Below are positions 9,279 to 17,257 of a stretch of DNA of 64,000 nt, piece after piece. Both the position numbers and the translations under genes were made by a program. This stretch comes from Parvularcula marina. GTDB lineage: Bacteria > Pseudomonadota > Alphaproteobacteria > Caulobacterales > Parvularculaceae. The DNA is taken from assembly GCF_003399445.1 (NCBI RefSeq), contig NZ_QUQO01000001.1:1547001-1611000 (forward strand), given 5' to 3'. Position 1 is the first letter of the stretch. Each line of letters opens with the position of its first letter. The notes under the pieces were generated by a model, which saw only the letters and a list, made by a program, of their open reading frames with translations, did not search any database and was not told where the DNA came from.

Positions 9279-9322
9279 CACCGGCCGCACTGCTTCCGAC
9301 CTTTATGTGAGAGGACATCTAT

Positions 9323-10450
9323 ATGGCCCGGAATGCACAGCACGACCTCCTCACCCAGCCGGCAGGTGATATCGCCGCGCGGCAGCGCTATGTGCTCGCC
9401 TTCAAGAAACGTGTGGAGCAGATGCGCCGCAAGGCACGCGTCATTTATGACAAGCGTATCGCCTCGGACGTTGCCTCCCAGCCGGAAGGCGACGTGAGGG
9501 ACAATGCGGTCCTCAATGCCCTTTACAAAGACGATCTCTATCAGACGATCTGCACGCTAAAGCTGACAGGTCAGGAATTGATGTGGTCGGCCATCGCCGA
9601 CACGGTGGAACCCTCCGCCGAAAACCTATCGTTGCGGTTTGATGCACTTACAAAATCGAAGTCCAATCTTGGCTCCGTCACTCTTGATCCGGCGTTGGAA
9701 CTGCCGGAAGAACTGAAAAAGGTTCACATACATCTTCAACCCGGGGGCTACCTGCGGGATGAAGGCCCCTCCGACCTTCTAGCCGGTGCCTATTATGAGG
9801 AGGGCGGAGCGCTTTATTCACGCGGGCAGAATGTCGGTACGCGCGAGAGCAAGGCAGAATGCATGATCCGCTTCCTTGGCGAATGGAAACCCGACTTCAA
9901 ACCGGCGCGTATTCTCGATATGGCGTGCTCTGTCGGCGCGTCATCCGTTCCCTACGCCCTCACCTTTCCCGATGCGGAAGTTCACGCCATCGACATCGCG
10001 CCATCCATGCTGCGTTATGGTCACGCGCGTGCAGAAGCGCTGGGCGCGAGCGTCCATTTCCATCAGATGGATGTCGCCCAGACGAAGTTTGAAGATAACA
10101 GCTTCGATCTCATCGTGTCGCATAACGCGATGCATGAGATGTCCACAGAGACGCAAAAAGCGATGTTCAAAGAGTCGTGGAGGCTCCTGAAACCCGGCGG
10201 AATTTGTGTGCACCAGGACGTTCCGCTGCGCTTCTCAGAACTCGACAGTTATGAGAAAGCGGAACGTTCTTTCGATAAATGGTTCAATGGCGAGCTTTAC
10301 TGGACCGACTACGCACAGAATAACTGCAAGGACATGTTCGACGCCGCGGGGTTTGATACCTCGAAAGGCTATTTCGGCTCTTTTGAACAGGCCGACAAAA
10401 CTATGAAATGGTATCTTGCCGCTGTCGAAAAACCGGCAACCGACGGGTGA
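9323..10450 (+). CDS. Class I SAM-dependent methyltransferase
   Basis: A 375-residue protein. The C-terminal two thirds is a Rossmann-fold methyltransferase: motif I ILDMACSVGASSVPYA, an acidic end of strand 2 in VHAIDIAPSMLRYG, then QMDVAQTKFEDNSFDLIVSH and LKPGG. The N-terminal 150 residues (helical, with KKRVEQMRRKARVIYDKR) have no motif I recognise and may form a substrate or dimer domain. It sits 44 bases after the transporter and four bases before a small gene, so it belongs to the aldehyde dehydrogenase operon. It may methylate a pathway intermediate or a toxic by-product; this is inference. Confidence 0.78.
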   Translation: MARNAQHDLLTQPAGDIAARQRYVLAFKKRVEQMRRKARVIYDKRIASDVASQPEGDVRDNAVLNALYKDDLYQTICTLKLTGQELMWSAIADTVEPSAENLSLRFDALTKSKSNLGSVTLDPALELPEELKKVHIHLQPGGYLRDEGPSDLLAGAYYEEGGALYSRGQNVGTRESKAECMIRFLGEWKPDFKPARILDMACSVGASSVPYALTFPDAEVHAIDIAPSMLRYGHARAEALGASVHFHQMDVAQTKFEDNSFDLIVSHNAMHEMSTETQKAMFKESWRLLKPGGICVHQDVPLRFSELDSYEKAERSFDKWFNGELYWTDYAQNNCKDMFDAAGFDTSKGYFGSFEQADKTMKWYLAAVEKPATDG

Positions 10451-10454
10451 TCAG

Positions 10455-10763
10455 ATGGATATCGATTACACAAAAGATCCCGTGACTTCCGCAACGACGC
10501 GTCCGGAGTTTTTCGAAACCCCCGGTCTCGATCGGCTTTACGCCATGCTGGTTGGCCTCACGGAGCAGTTTGCCGTCTCGCTTGAGCGACACGACACCCT
10601 AAAGCAGATCCTGATCGCAAAAGGTCTCGTGACAAAAGAAGAGATTGCCCAATACACCCCGTCGCAGGATGTCATCCAGCAACGTCAGGCCGCTCACGAG
10701 CAGCTCGTCAACGCCATCCTCAAACCCATTGAGGAAGAACTGCTCGGCCTTGACCGTCAGTAA
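10455..10763 (+). CDS. Small conserved-looking protein of unknown function
   Basis: A 102-residue soluble, acidic, mostly helical protein. The start ATG 10455 lies four bases after the methyltransferase stop and follows a G-rich site. A central segment, GLDRLYAMLVGLTEQFAVSLERHDTL, followed by ILIAKGLVTKEEIAQY, looks like a helical bundle with an elongated hairpin, as seen in small accessory proteins. I do not recognise the family and assign no function. Tight linkage to the methyltransferase suggests a partner or regulator of it. Confidence 0.6.
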   Translation: MDIDYTKDPVTSATTRPEFFETPGLDRLYAMLVGLTEQFAVSLERHDTLKQILIAKGLVTKEEIAQYTPSQDVIQQRQAAHEQLVNAILKPIEEELLGLDRQ

Positions 10764-11086
10764 CAGGACAAGACACGAACCTGTCCGCATCTGACATCAT
10801 GTCAGTGAAATCGTGACGGGTGCAGTATTGCACTCCTACCCAATCATCACTTCCGCAACTTACCCTCTCATCACTTCAATCTGCAGTCGCATGCAGCGAT
10901 CTTTTGGCCACACCAGATCGAGCCAACATGTTGCACATATGTGACAACTTGGGGGATTGCGCATCCGAAGCAGATGTATTGTTTCTAATACAAGTGATTT
11001 TGGATTATGCTTTTGCGTAAGCAACAGAGGGCTGGAGGCTACCGCTCAAGATTGAGCGTCGGCAAGCGGTAAAGGAGACAGCGATT
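10764..11086. promoter_or_regulatory. 323-base intergenic region before the TonB receptor, with dyads
   Basis: No coding signal was found. It holds a perfect CTGACAT-C-ATGTCAG hairpin at 10791-10805 and a GTGCA-GTAT-TGCAC hairpin near 10819-10832. On the minus strand, an ACTTGTATT box (about 10987-11005) carries the dyad TGTATT-N6-AATACA with six perfect arm pairs. That box matches the one at 3304 and the octamer at 6284. The ribosome-binding site AAAGGAG at 11071-11077 serves the receptor start. The dyad probably regulates receptor expression. Confidence 0.5.
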
Positions 11087-13366
11087 ATGGACATGAAACG
11101 TACACGCTTTTTGGCATTGCTAGCGACTTCACAGATCGCGCTTTGCGTCGCACTGCCAGCCAGTGCGTCCGCACAGGAAGAAGAGGCAAGCGCGCCTACC
11201 GGCGACGTCATCGTTGTGACAGCCCGCAAGAAGGAAGAAACCCTTCAGGATGTTCCGCTCTCAGTCGACGCGTTTGATTCAGAGGGCCTGAAAGAACGCG
11301 GCCTCAAGGATATCAGCGAGGTCAGTAACTTCACGCCCGGCTTCACTATGGAGAAATTCGGCGGACGCCGCGGTGCCGAAGGCGACACGTCCCGCCCCGT
11401 CATTCGCGGCCAGTCAAATATTCTGGGTGAAACCAACGCGGCCGTCTTCGTTGACGGGATCCTTTATTCCGGCTCCTTCCTGTCCTTCCCGTTTGCTGCT
11501 GTTGAGCGGGTTGAGGTCGTCAAAGGTCCGCAGGCGGCACTCTTCGGCCGCGCGACTTTTGCTGGTGCCGTAAACGTCATCACAAAGAAGGGCACCAATG
11601 AGTTCGAGAATAATGTCACCGCGACGGTGGCAGACTTCGGCGAATATGACATCAATGTCAGCTCGAGCGGCCCGCTCATCGAAGACAAGCTCTTTTATTT
11701 CGTTCACGGACGTTACTACGACTATGGCGGTGAGTATAAGAACTCACTGGATGGCCAGAAGGTCGGTGAGGAACAGACAATCGGCTTTAACGGCTCGCTT
11801 GAGTTCCATCCCTCCGAAACTGTCAGCATGACGCTGCGTGCAGGTTATAATGAGGACGATGACGGCCCCGCCGCACAGGTCGTGCAAAGCCGTTTCTTTA
11901 ATAACTGTTTCCTCGATCAGGCGCGGCAATTTTACTGCGGTGAAGTCCAGGAATTCGACGAGACGACACTCGATCTTGCCCGCCTCGGTGACGATGCCGG
12001 CCTGACACGCGAAGTCCTCCGCATCTCCGGTTCGATGGAATGGGACATTGGCGGCTCCGGCTATATTCTGTCCTCAAATGCTGGCTACACGGATTCCTCG
12101 TCCGTTTATGGCCAGGACAACACGTTCCTCGGCAACCTCAATAACTTTGCAGGCAACACGCTGGTCCGTGTGGAGCATATTGATCAGGACGAATGGTCAG
12201 CGGAACTCCGGCTCGACACACCGGCCTCGGAATCAATCCGCGGTACGATCGGCACCTTCTACTATGAGCGTGAGAAAGAGTCGTTCCGCCGCTTCCCGAT
12301 GTCGACAGCCGTCATTGCGGATTTCGGTACGCAATATACGGATAACTGGGCCATCTTCGGCGCGGTAGAAGCCGACCTCTCCCCGGCACTGACGGCACGG
12401 GCTGAGATTCGCTACTCTGAAGATACGATCGGAGTAGAAACGGCCGCAGGCCCCATCCTCGAAGAGACATTCTCCTCGGTGACGCCGCGCTTTACTATCG
12501 ACTATCAGGCAACGGACGACATGCTGCTCTATGGCGTGATCGCTCTTGGGAACAAGCCGGGCTACATCAACGAAGACCCTGCTCTCCCGGCTGATCTGAT
12601 TTACGTCGATGAAGAAGAAGCCTGGAACTATGAGATCGGCGCCAAGACGAGCTGGGCGGACAATACGTTCTTCCTGAACGTCGCAGCCTATTTCATCGAC
12701 TGGGACAAACAGCAACTCAGTAACTCGGTCTTTGTAGGCGGCGTGCCGACCTCGATCGTCACGAATGCCGGTAAGACAGAAGTGAAGGGCTTTGAAATCG
12801 ACTCTCAGTGGATCCCGACGGATGAGCTGAAATTCGATGTCGGCTATGCGTATTCCGATGCAGAACTGACCGATTTCTGTGACCCCGTTCAGGGGGGTGA
12901 GCTGACCGGTTTTGACTGCGTGAACGACGATGGCGTTCAGGGCGGCCAGACGGCAGGCAATCAGATCCCGAACTCGCCGAAGCATCACTTCACGGCATCT
13001 TCTCAGTATACGAAGCCCATTATGGATGGTCAGTATGACTGGTTCCTGCGGGGTGATTACGCCTATATCAGCAAGAAATATGCTCAGGTTCATAACTTTG
13101 CGCATACCGGCGATCGCAGCCTCCTGAACCTGCGTACCGGTTTCGCCAAGGGCGATGCGTGGAAGCTGACCTTCTTCGTTGATAACGTCCTCGACGACAA
13201 AACGCCGTCGACAGTGGTGCGTTATGCGGACCTCGTGAACGGCAACTTTGCACCGCAGCCGCCAGAACAGAACAACGTTCCGGGTACAACGCCTTATGAG
13301 CGCGGCTTCCTCTTCCCGCTGGTCGAGTCCCGCCAGTTCGGCGCAACATTCTCCATCAACTTCTAA
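11087..13366 (+). CDS. TonB-dependent outer-membrane receptor
   Basis: A 759-residue receptor with a signal peptide (MKRTRFLALLATSQIALCVA, cleaved after ASAQ). A TonB-box-like VIVVTARKKEETLQDVPLSV leads into the plug domain, with VERVEVVKGPQAALFGRATFAGAVNVITKK at about 135-165. A 22-strand barrel follows, ending in the aromatic C-terminal FGATFSINF. It imports a substrate across the outer membrane using TonB energy. Its place in the island, and an ACTTGTAT-type dyad upstream, suggest it takes up the island's growth substrate rather than iron. AAAGGAG nine bases before ATG 11087 fixes the start, and a strong terminator follows. Confidence 0.9.
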   Translation: MDMKRTRFLALLATSQIALCVALPASASAQEEEASAPTGDVIVVTARKKEETLQDVPLSVDAFDSEGLKERGLKDISEVSNFTPGFTMEKFGGRRGAEGDTSRPVIRGQSNILGETNAAVFVDGILYSGSFLSFPFAAVERVEVVKGPQAALFGRATFAGAVNVITKKGTNEFENNVTATVADFGEYDINVSSSGPLIEDKLFYFVHGRYYDYGGEYKNSLDGQKVGEEQTIGFNGSLEFHPSETVSMTLRAGYNEDDDGPAAQVVQSRFFNNCFLDQARQFYCGEVQEFDETTLDLARLGDDAGLTREVLRISGSMEWDIGGSGYILSSNAGYTDSSSVYGQDNTFLGNLNNFAGNTLVRVEHIDQDEWSAELRLDTPASESIRGTIGTFYYEREKESFRRFPMSTAVIADFGTQYTDNWAIFGAVEADLSPALTARAEIRYSEDTIGVETAAGPILEETFSSVTPRFTIDYQATDDMLLYGVIALGNKPGYINEDPALPADLIYVDEEEAWNYEIGAKTSWADNTFFLNVAAYFIDWDKQQLSNSVFVGGVPTSIVTNAGKTEVKGFEIDSQWIPTDELKFDVGYAYSDAELTDFCDPVQGGELTGFDCVNDDGVQGGQTAGNQIPNSPKHHFTASSQYTKPIMDGQYDWFLRGDYAYISKKYAQVHNFAHTGDRSLLNLRTGFAKGDAWKLTFFVDNVLDDKTPSTVVRYADLVNGNFAPQPPEQNNVPGTTPYERGFLFPLVESRQFGATFSINF

Positions 13367-13390
13367 CCTCCCTGGTAAGTACGACGAAGA

Positions 13391-13422
13391 AAAGCCCCGC
13401 CATCATGGCGGGGCTTTTTTTT
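13391..13422 (+). terminator. Rho-independent terminator of the TonB receptor gene
   Basis: A 12-base-pair perfect stem (AAAGCCCCGCCA, 13391-13402, against 13406-13417) with a TCA loop. It is followed by an eight-base T-run that starts within the stem. It lies 25 bases after the receptor stop, and the A-rich left arm could also serve the convergent lyase operon. Confidence 0.92.
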
Positions 13423-13458
13423 GTCCGCATACAAATGCAGAAAAGAAAGCTGCTTGAC

Positions 13459-14379
13459 CTAATACGTGGCGCCGAGCGGCCGCCCGGCTTCCGGAATGAA
13501 GCCGAATAGTTCCTCATCAGGAAGAGCCGCCTCTACGATCTTCCGGCATTCAAGCAGGCCATCAATATCCACGCCCGTGGAGACACCCATCGCCTCGAAC
13601 ATGTAGACGAGGTCTTCCGTCACGATATTGCCGCTCGCGCCAGGTGCCGTCGGGCATCCACCCAAGCCGCCCAGAGAGCTGTCAAAAGTCGTCAGTCCCT
13701 CTTCAAATGCCGCAAGCGCATTGGCTAGGCCAAGCCCTCGCGTATTGTGGAGGTGAATGCCGTTAATCTTCCCATCGCCTGCGATAGATCGCGTCAGGCT
13801 GATCATTTGGCGTACAGAGACCGGGTTGGCGTATCCGGTCGTGTCAGACAGGCCGATTTCATCAACCCCGATAGCCGTCAGCTCCTCGGTAAGCGTCGCT
13901 ATTTTCTTCTCGCTGACCGTACCTTCAATTGTGCAGCCGAAAAGCGTGGACAGGCTGACTTCAAAATGTGGGCGATTGTCGGCATCGATTTCTGCCAGCA
14001 GGGCCATGATCGCCCGTGCCTCATCCAGCATCTGGGGATGGGTCCGATTGACGTTCTTTATACTGTGAGTTTCGCTGACGGACAGCGGCAAGGTCATCTT
14101 GTGCGCACCAGATTCCACTGCCGCCTTTGCTCCGCGTATATTCGGCACAAGGACTGCGATCTCAAGACCATCAATGTGCCGAGCACCTGCGACGACTTCT
14201 GCCGTATCTGCGACCTGCGGCAACAGCTTAGGGTTCACGAACGAGCCGACTTCGACCTCACGCAAGCCGGCCTTTGCCGCCGCTTCGATCCAACGGAGCT
14301 TTAGCGCCGTTGGCATGATCGATTTGCAGTTCTGCAGCCCGTCACGCGGGCCGACTTCGCTTATCAGGACGTTGCTCAT
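13459..14379 (-). CDS. HMG-CoA lyase family enzyme (DRE-TIM), possible citramalyl-CoA lyase
   Basis: A 306-residue TIM-barrel lyase. EVGPRDGLQN (8-17) carries the DRE-TIM metal and catalytic residues, HLHNT (209-213) supplies the metal histidines, and GLGGCPTAPGASGN (238-251) has the catalytic Cys242 loop of HMG-CoA lyases. The family splits 3-hydroxy-3-methylacyl-CoA thioesters. The preceding LeuD-like gene overlaps by ATGA, and a CaiB-type CoA-transferase lies nearby. This set fits cleavage of an (R)-citramalyl-CoA-like intermediate to acetyl-CoA and pyruvate better than leucine breakdown. That substrate is an inference. Confidence 0.8.
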   Translation of the reverse strand: MSNVLISEVGPRDGLQNCKSIMPTALKLRWIEAAAKAGLREVEVGSFVNPKLLPQVADTAEVVAGARHIDGLEIAVLVPNIRGAKAAVESGAHKMTLPLSVSETHSIKNVNRTHPQMLDEARAIMALLAEIDADNRPHFEVSLSTLFGCTIEGTVSEKKIATLTEELTAIGVDEIGLSDTTGYANPVSVRQMISLTRSIAGDGKINGIHLHNTRGLGLANALAAFEEGLTTFDSSLGGLGGCPTAPGASGNIVTEDLVYMFEAMGVSTGVDIDGLLECRKIVEAALPDEELFGFIPEAGRPLGATY

Positions 14380-15014
14380 ATCTCGTCTTTATATATCCAT
14401 GGCCTTTTTATCCGATGATCACGGATAAAATCTTCAATTTTCGCTGAGTGCGTTTGCGTCAGGTCGACAGGGTCAAAGCCGTTCAGCAACATCTCCCGCT
14501 CCGCATCTGCAAGCTGGAAAGACATGATGACGGCTTCGCTCTCGCTATTCATCAACAACACACATTTGTTCAGGTCGATCTCGATCTGAGGCGGTTGTGC
14601 CGAATCCTGAAGATCTGTCGCCAGCCGTGCAATTGAGGCTCGCGGCAGAGAAACGGGCAACACGCCGTTCCGAATGGCATTCGCGCGAAAAATTGATCCG
14701 AAGCTTTCCGCTATGACGGCGCGGATACCATACTCAGCGAGCGCCCAGACCGCATGTTCGCGCGACGAGCCGCATCCGAAGTTCGCGCATGCGACAAGGA
14801 TGGTGGCATTCTGAAAAGCCGGTTTATTGAGAATAAAATCAGGGTTCAGATCACGCGCATTGGGCGTCAGATAGCGCCAGCCTGCAAAGAGCCCCTCGGA
14901 CAGTCCTGTTTTGCCAACCGTCTTCATCTCCCGGGATGGAATGATTTGGTCCGTATCAATATTGTCCCGCAGGAGCGGTGCGGCAATGCCTCTATGCGTG
15001 GTGAAAGGTTTCAT
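14376..15014 (-). CDS. LeuD-like small subunit of an isopropylmalate-isomerase-family hydratase
   Basis: A 212-residue aconitase-swivel domain protein. TDQIIPSREM, NFGCGSSREHAVWAL and SFGSIFRANAIRNGVLPV are the LeuD-type motifs. The start at 15014 is chosen because its ATG overlaps the TGA of the LeuC-like gene (ATGA), and its own stop overlaps the start of the lyase gene in the same way. A longer frame from 15095 lies inside the large subunit and is not needed. The pairing with a CoA-transferase and lyase suggests a catabolic hydratase (for example citraconate or maleate to citramalate or malate), not leucine synthesis. Confidence 0.85.
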   Translation of the reverse strand: MKPFTTHRGIAAPLLRDNIDTDQIIPSREMKTVGKTGLSEGLFAGWRYLTPNARDLNPDFILNKPAFQNATILVACANFGCGSSREHAVWALAEYGIRAVIAESFGSIFRANAIRNGVLPVSLPRASIARLATDLQDSAQPPQIEIDLNKCVLLMNSESEAVIMSFQLADAEREMLLNGFDPVDLTQTHSAKIEDFIRDHRIKRPWIYKDEI

Positions 15015-16435
15015 ACCGGCCTCACCCCGCCCGCCTCTCGCGGATCGGCGATGACGCCCTCGATAGCAGAGGCTGCAACGGTCGCCGGGCTGCAAAGATG
15101 TGTACGCACGCCGGGGCCTTGCCGCCCTTCGAAATTACGGTTGGTGGAGCTGACCACTCTTGCGCCCGGCGCGAAGGTGTCTCCGCCCGCATAAAAACAA
15201 TATCCGCAACCGGGCTCTCCCCATTCAAAACCGGCTTGTTTGAAAATCTCAGCAACCCCTTCTGCTTCGGCCTGACGTTTGACCGCTTGCGAGCCTGGCA
15301 CACAGATCGCTTTGACGTCTGGCGAAACCTGATTGCCTTTCAGAATGTAAGCGGCGGCGCGCAAATCTTCGATACGGCCATTTGTACACGAACCGATAAA
15401 GGCGCCATCGACTGCCTCACCTAGAAGACGCTGACCGGGCTGCAATTCCATATAGGCAAGTGCGTTTTCAGCTGCCTTTCTTTTCTCCGCAGGCAAGTCT
15501 GCAATGAAGGGAAGCGTTTGATCAATGCCGCCTGACTGTTCGGGACTGACCCCCCAGCTTATCTGCGGCGCCAGAGCATCCGTATCGAGAGTGATATTCT
15601 TATCGAACACAGCTTCTTCATCAGAGGCAAGGTCGCGCCACCATGACAAGGCATCATCAAGCTGCGCGCCTGTTGGCGCAAACTCCCGGCCTGCTAGGTA
15701 CTCAAATGTTTTTTCATCCGGCGCGATCAGCGCGGTGAAGGCCGCAAACTCAACCGCCATATTGCAGAGCGTCATGCGCCCTTCCATACTCATCTGGCGG
15801 ACGCCTCCGCCAGTGAACTCGACAGCGTGATTGGCCGCTGCGCCTGCTCCGATCTGAGCGATCAGTGCCAGAACAATATCTTTTGCATAGACACCCGGAT
15901 GCAACCCACCTTTCAGGGTGACCCGCATATTTGCCGGTTTCTTCTGTTTCAGCGTCTGCGTTGCCAGCGCATGTTCAGCGGCGGATGAACCGATCCCCCA
16001 GGCCAGCGCACCGAACGCGCCCAACGAACAAGTATGGCTGTCGGGACAGACAATGCTGACACCGGGCTGCACGATACCAAGCTCCGGCGCCATGACATGC
16101 ACGATCCCCTGCCTTGCATCATCGATATCGATAAGCGTCACCCCGGACCGTGCCGCCGACTCTCTGGTCGATGAGATAAAGACATCACCGCCGGGCGTTC
16201 GCGCCTCATTCCGCGTACGGCCGGGCCGGTTCGACACGATATGATCCATTGTACAGAATACATGGGCGGGCGTTTTGACCTCGCGCCCTTTCTCCCGCAG
16301 CGCCTCCAGCGCCACCGCCCCCGTGCGCTCGTGCAGCAGGATGCGGTCGATCAGGAGGAGGTCTTCGCCTGACGCGTCCGATTGAATGCAGTGCTCCTGC
16401 CAGAGCTTGTCAAATAGGGTCGAAGACGGCGTCAT
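15011..16435 (-). CDS. LeuC-like large [4Fe-4S] subunit of a hydratase
   Basis: About 474 residues of the aconitase/LeuC family. VFCTMDHIVSNR, PDSHTCSLGAFGALAWGIGS, FIGSCTNGRIEDLRAA and the late Cys pair in GCGYC give the three cluster cysteines. The pair motif reads GCGYCFYAGGD rather than the GCSMC-LAMN style of leucine-pathway LeuC, pointing to another substrate. The start at 16435 (MTPSSTLFDKLW) is preferred over 16465 because AGAGG precedes it. It is first in an operon with the LeuD-like and lyase genes, both joined by ATGA overlaps, and diverges from the hydrolase gene across a perfect dyad. Confidence 0.85.
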   Translation of the reverse strand: MTPSSTLFDKLWQEHCIQSDASGEDLLLIDRILLHERTGAVALEALREKGREVKTPAHVFCTMDHIVSNRPGRTRNEARTPGGDVFISSTRESAARSGVTLIDIDDARQGIVHVMAPELGIVQPGVSIVCPDSHTCSLGAFGALAWGIGSSAAEHALATQTLKQKKPANMRVTLKGGLHPGVYAKDIVLALIAQIGAGAAANHAVEFTGGGVRQMSMEGRMTLCNMAVEFAAFTALIAPDEKTFEYLAGREFAPTGAQLDDALSWWRDLASDEEAVFDKNITLDTDALAPQISWGVSPEQSGGIDQTLPFIADLPAEKRKAAENALAYMELQPGQRLLGEAVDGAFIGSCTNGRIEDLRAAAYILKGNQVSPDVKAICVPGSQAVKRQAEAEGVAEIFKQAGFEWGEPGCGYCFYAGGDTFAPGARVVSSTNRNFEGRQGPGVRTHLCSPATVAASAIEGVIADPREAGGVRPV

Positions 16436-16501
16436 GTGCCTCTTTTCATTGTCCTGAACCGGCATTCCGGCCTGTCACGGCGCTTGCTACTATGCACAGC
16501 A

Positions 16502-16523
16502 AATGTTATATCTCTATAACATT
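16502..16523. promoter_or_regulatory. Perfect dyad in the divergent LeuC-like / hydrolase promoter
   Basis: AATGTTATA-TCTC-TATAACATT: nine-base arms that pair without mismatch, midway between the divergent genes starting at 16435 and 16557. The spacing suits an operator for a dimeric GntR protein. The AATG/CATT ends resemble the dyad at 1795-1818 beside the first GntR gene. A possible ATG at 16503 lies inside the dyad and is not used as a start. Confidence 0.6.
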
Positions 16524-16556
16524 AAATCAAGAACCGATTTAGAGAAAAGCAAGCGC

Positions 16557-17237
16557 ATGACAGAACCGACCATGGTCGCGACGGACAAGACGGCGAAGCA
16601 GATTTTCGAGGAAGCCTACGCCAATCCGGCCCGGCGCGCATTCGGCTTCGGCACAAAGATCGCCATTGTGAATGTGGACCCGCAAAAAGCCTATACGCGC
16701 CCGGATCTTTTCCCAAAGACCGCCTACGTCACAGATCCTCTGCAATGCGAATATATCGACCGCATCTCAAAAGCCGCTCGAGCTAAGAACTATCCCGTCG
16801 TGTGGACGCATGTCAGCTATATGGAAAATGCCGCCGATGCCGGTATATGGGGGACACGGACCGATACACCGGACAGCCTGCAGAATATCAAATATGGCTC
16901 TGATCGGGCAGAATTCGACGACAGACTCACCATCGATCAGAATGTAGATGCAATTTACACCAAGCGTATGCCGTCGGCGTTTTTTGAAACACCGCTGGCC
17001 TCGTTTCTCACCTGGCACAAGGTAGACACCGTGATTGTGACCGGTGGGTCGACATCAGGCTGCGTGCGCGCCACCGCCGTTGACAGTCTTTCACACGGAT
17101 ACCGCACGATTGTTCCCATGGAATGCGTCGCCGACAAACATGAAAGCTATCACTACGCAAACCTCACGGATCTTCATCTCAAATATGCCGACATCGTTCC
17201 TGTTCAGGCCGTATTTGACTGGATCGAAGCCCACTAG
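16557..17237 (+). CDS. Isochorismatase-family amidohydrolase (maleamate amidase / N-carbamoylsarcosine amidase type)
   Basis: A 226-residue cysteine hydrolase. The catalytic triad is visible: D41 in AIVNVDPQKAYT, K136 in YTKRMPSAFF, and C169 in VTGGSTSGCVRATAVD with its cis-peptide turn. The extended N-terminus and the GIWGT region are typical of N-carbamoylsarcosine/maleamate amidases such as NicF. These remove ammonia from maleamate in nicotinate breakdown. A maleate-isomerase-like gene in the same island supports an amide-of-dicarboxylate substrate. The start at 16557 follows a purine-rich stretch; the ATG at 16503 lies in the operator. It is first in a four-gene unit with two NodB hydrolases and a CoA-transferase. 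Confidence 0.82.
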   Translation: MTEPTMVATDKTAKQIFEEAYANPARRAFGFGTKIAIVNVDPQKAYTRPDLFPKTAYVTDPLQCEYIDRISKAARAKNYPVVWTHVSYMENAADAGIWGTRTDTPDSLQNIKYGSDRAEFDDRLTIDQNVDAIYTKRMPSAFFETPLASFLTWHKVDTVIVTGGSTSGCVRATAVDSLSHGYRTIVPMECVADKHESYHYANLTDLHLKYADIVPVQAVFDWIEAH

Positions 17238-17257
17238 ACACTAGCGAGCACAATTTC

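Noticed and set aside
12233-13105. 290-codon minus-strand frame inside the TonB receptor
   Set aside because: Shadow of the receptor's coding sequence; no start signal or family resemblance.
16503-16556. Upstream in-frame start for the amidase-like gene
   Set aside because: The ATG lies within a perfect operator-like dyad, has no ribosome-binding site, and would add 18 residues before the family's normal N-terminus.
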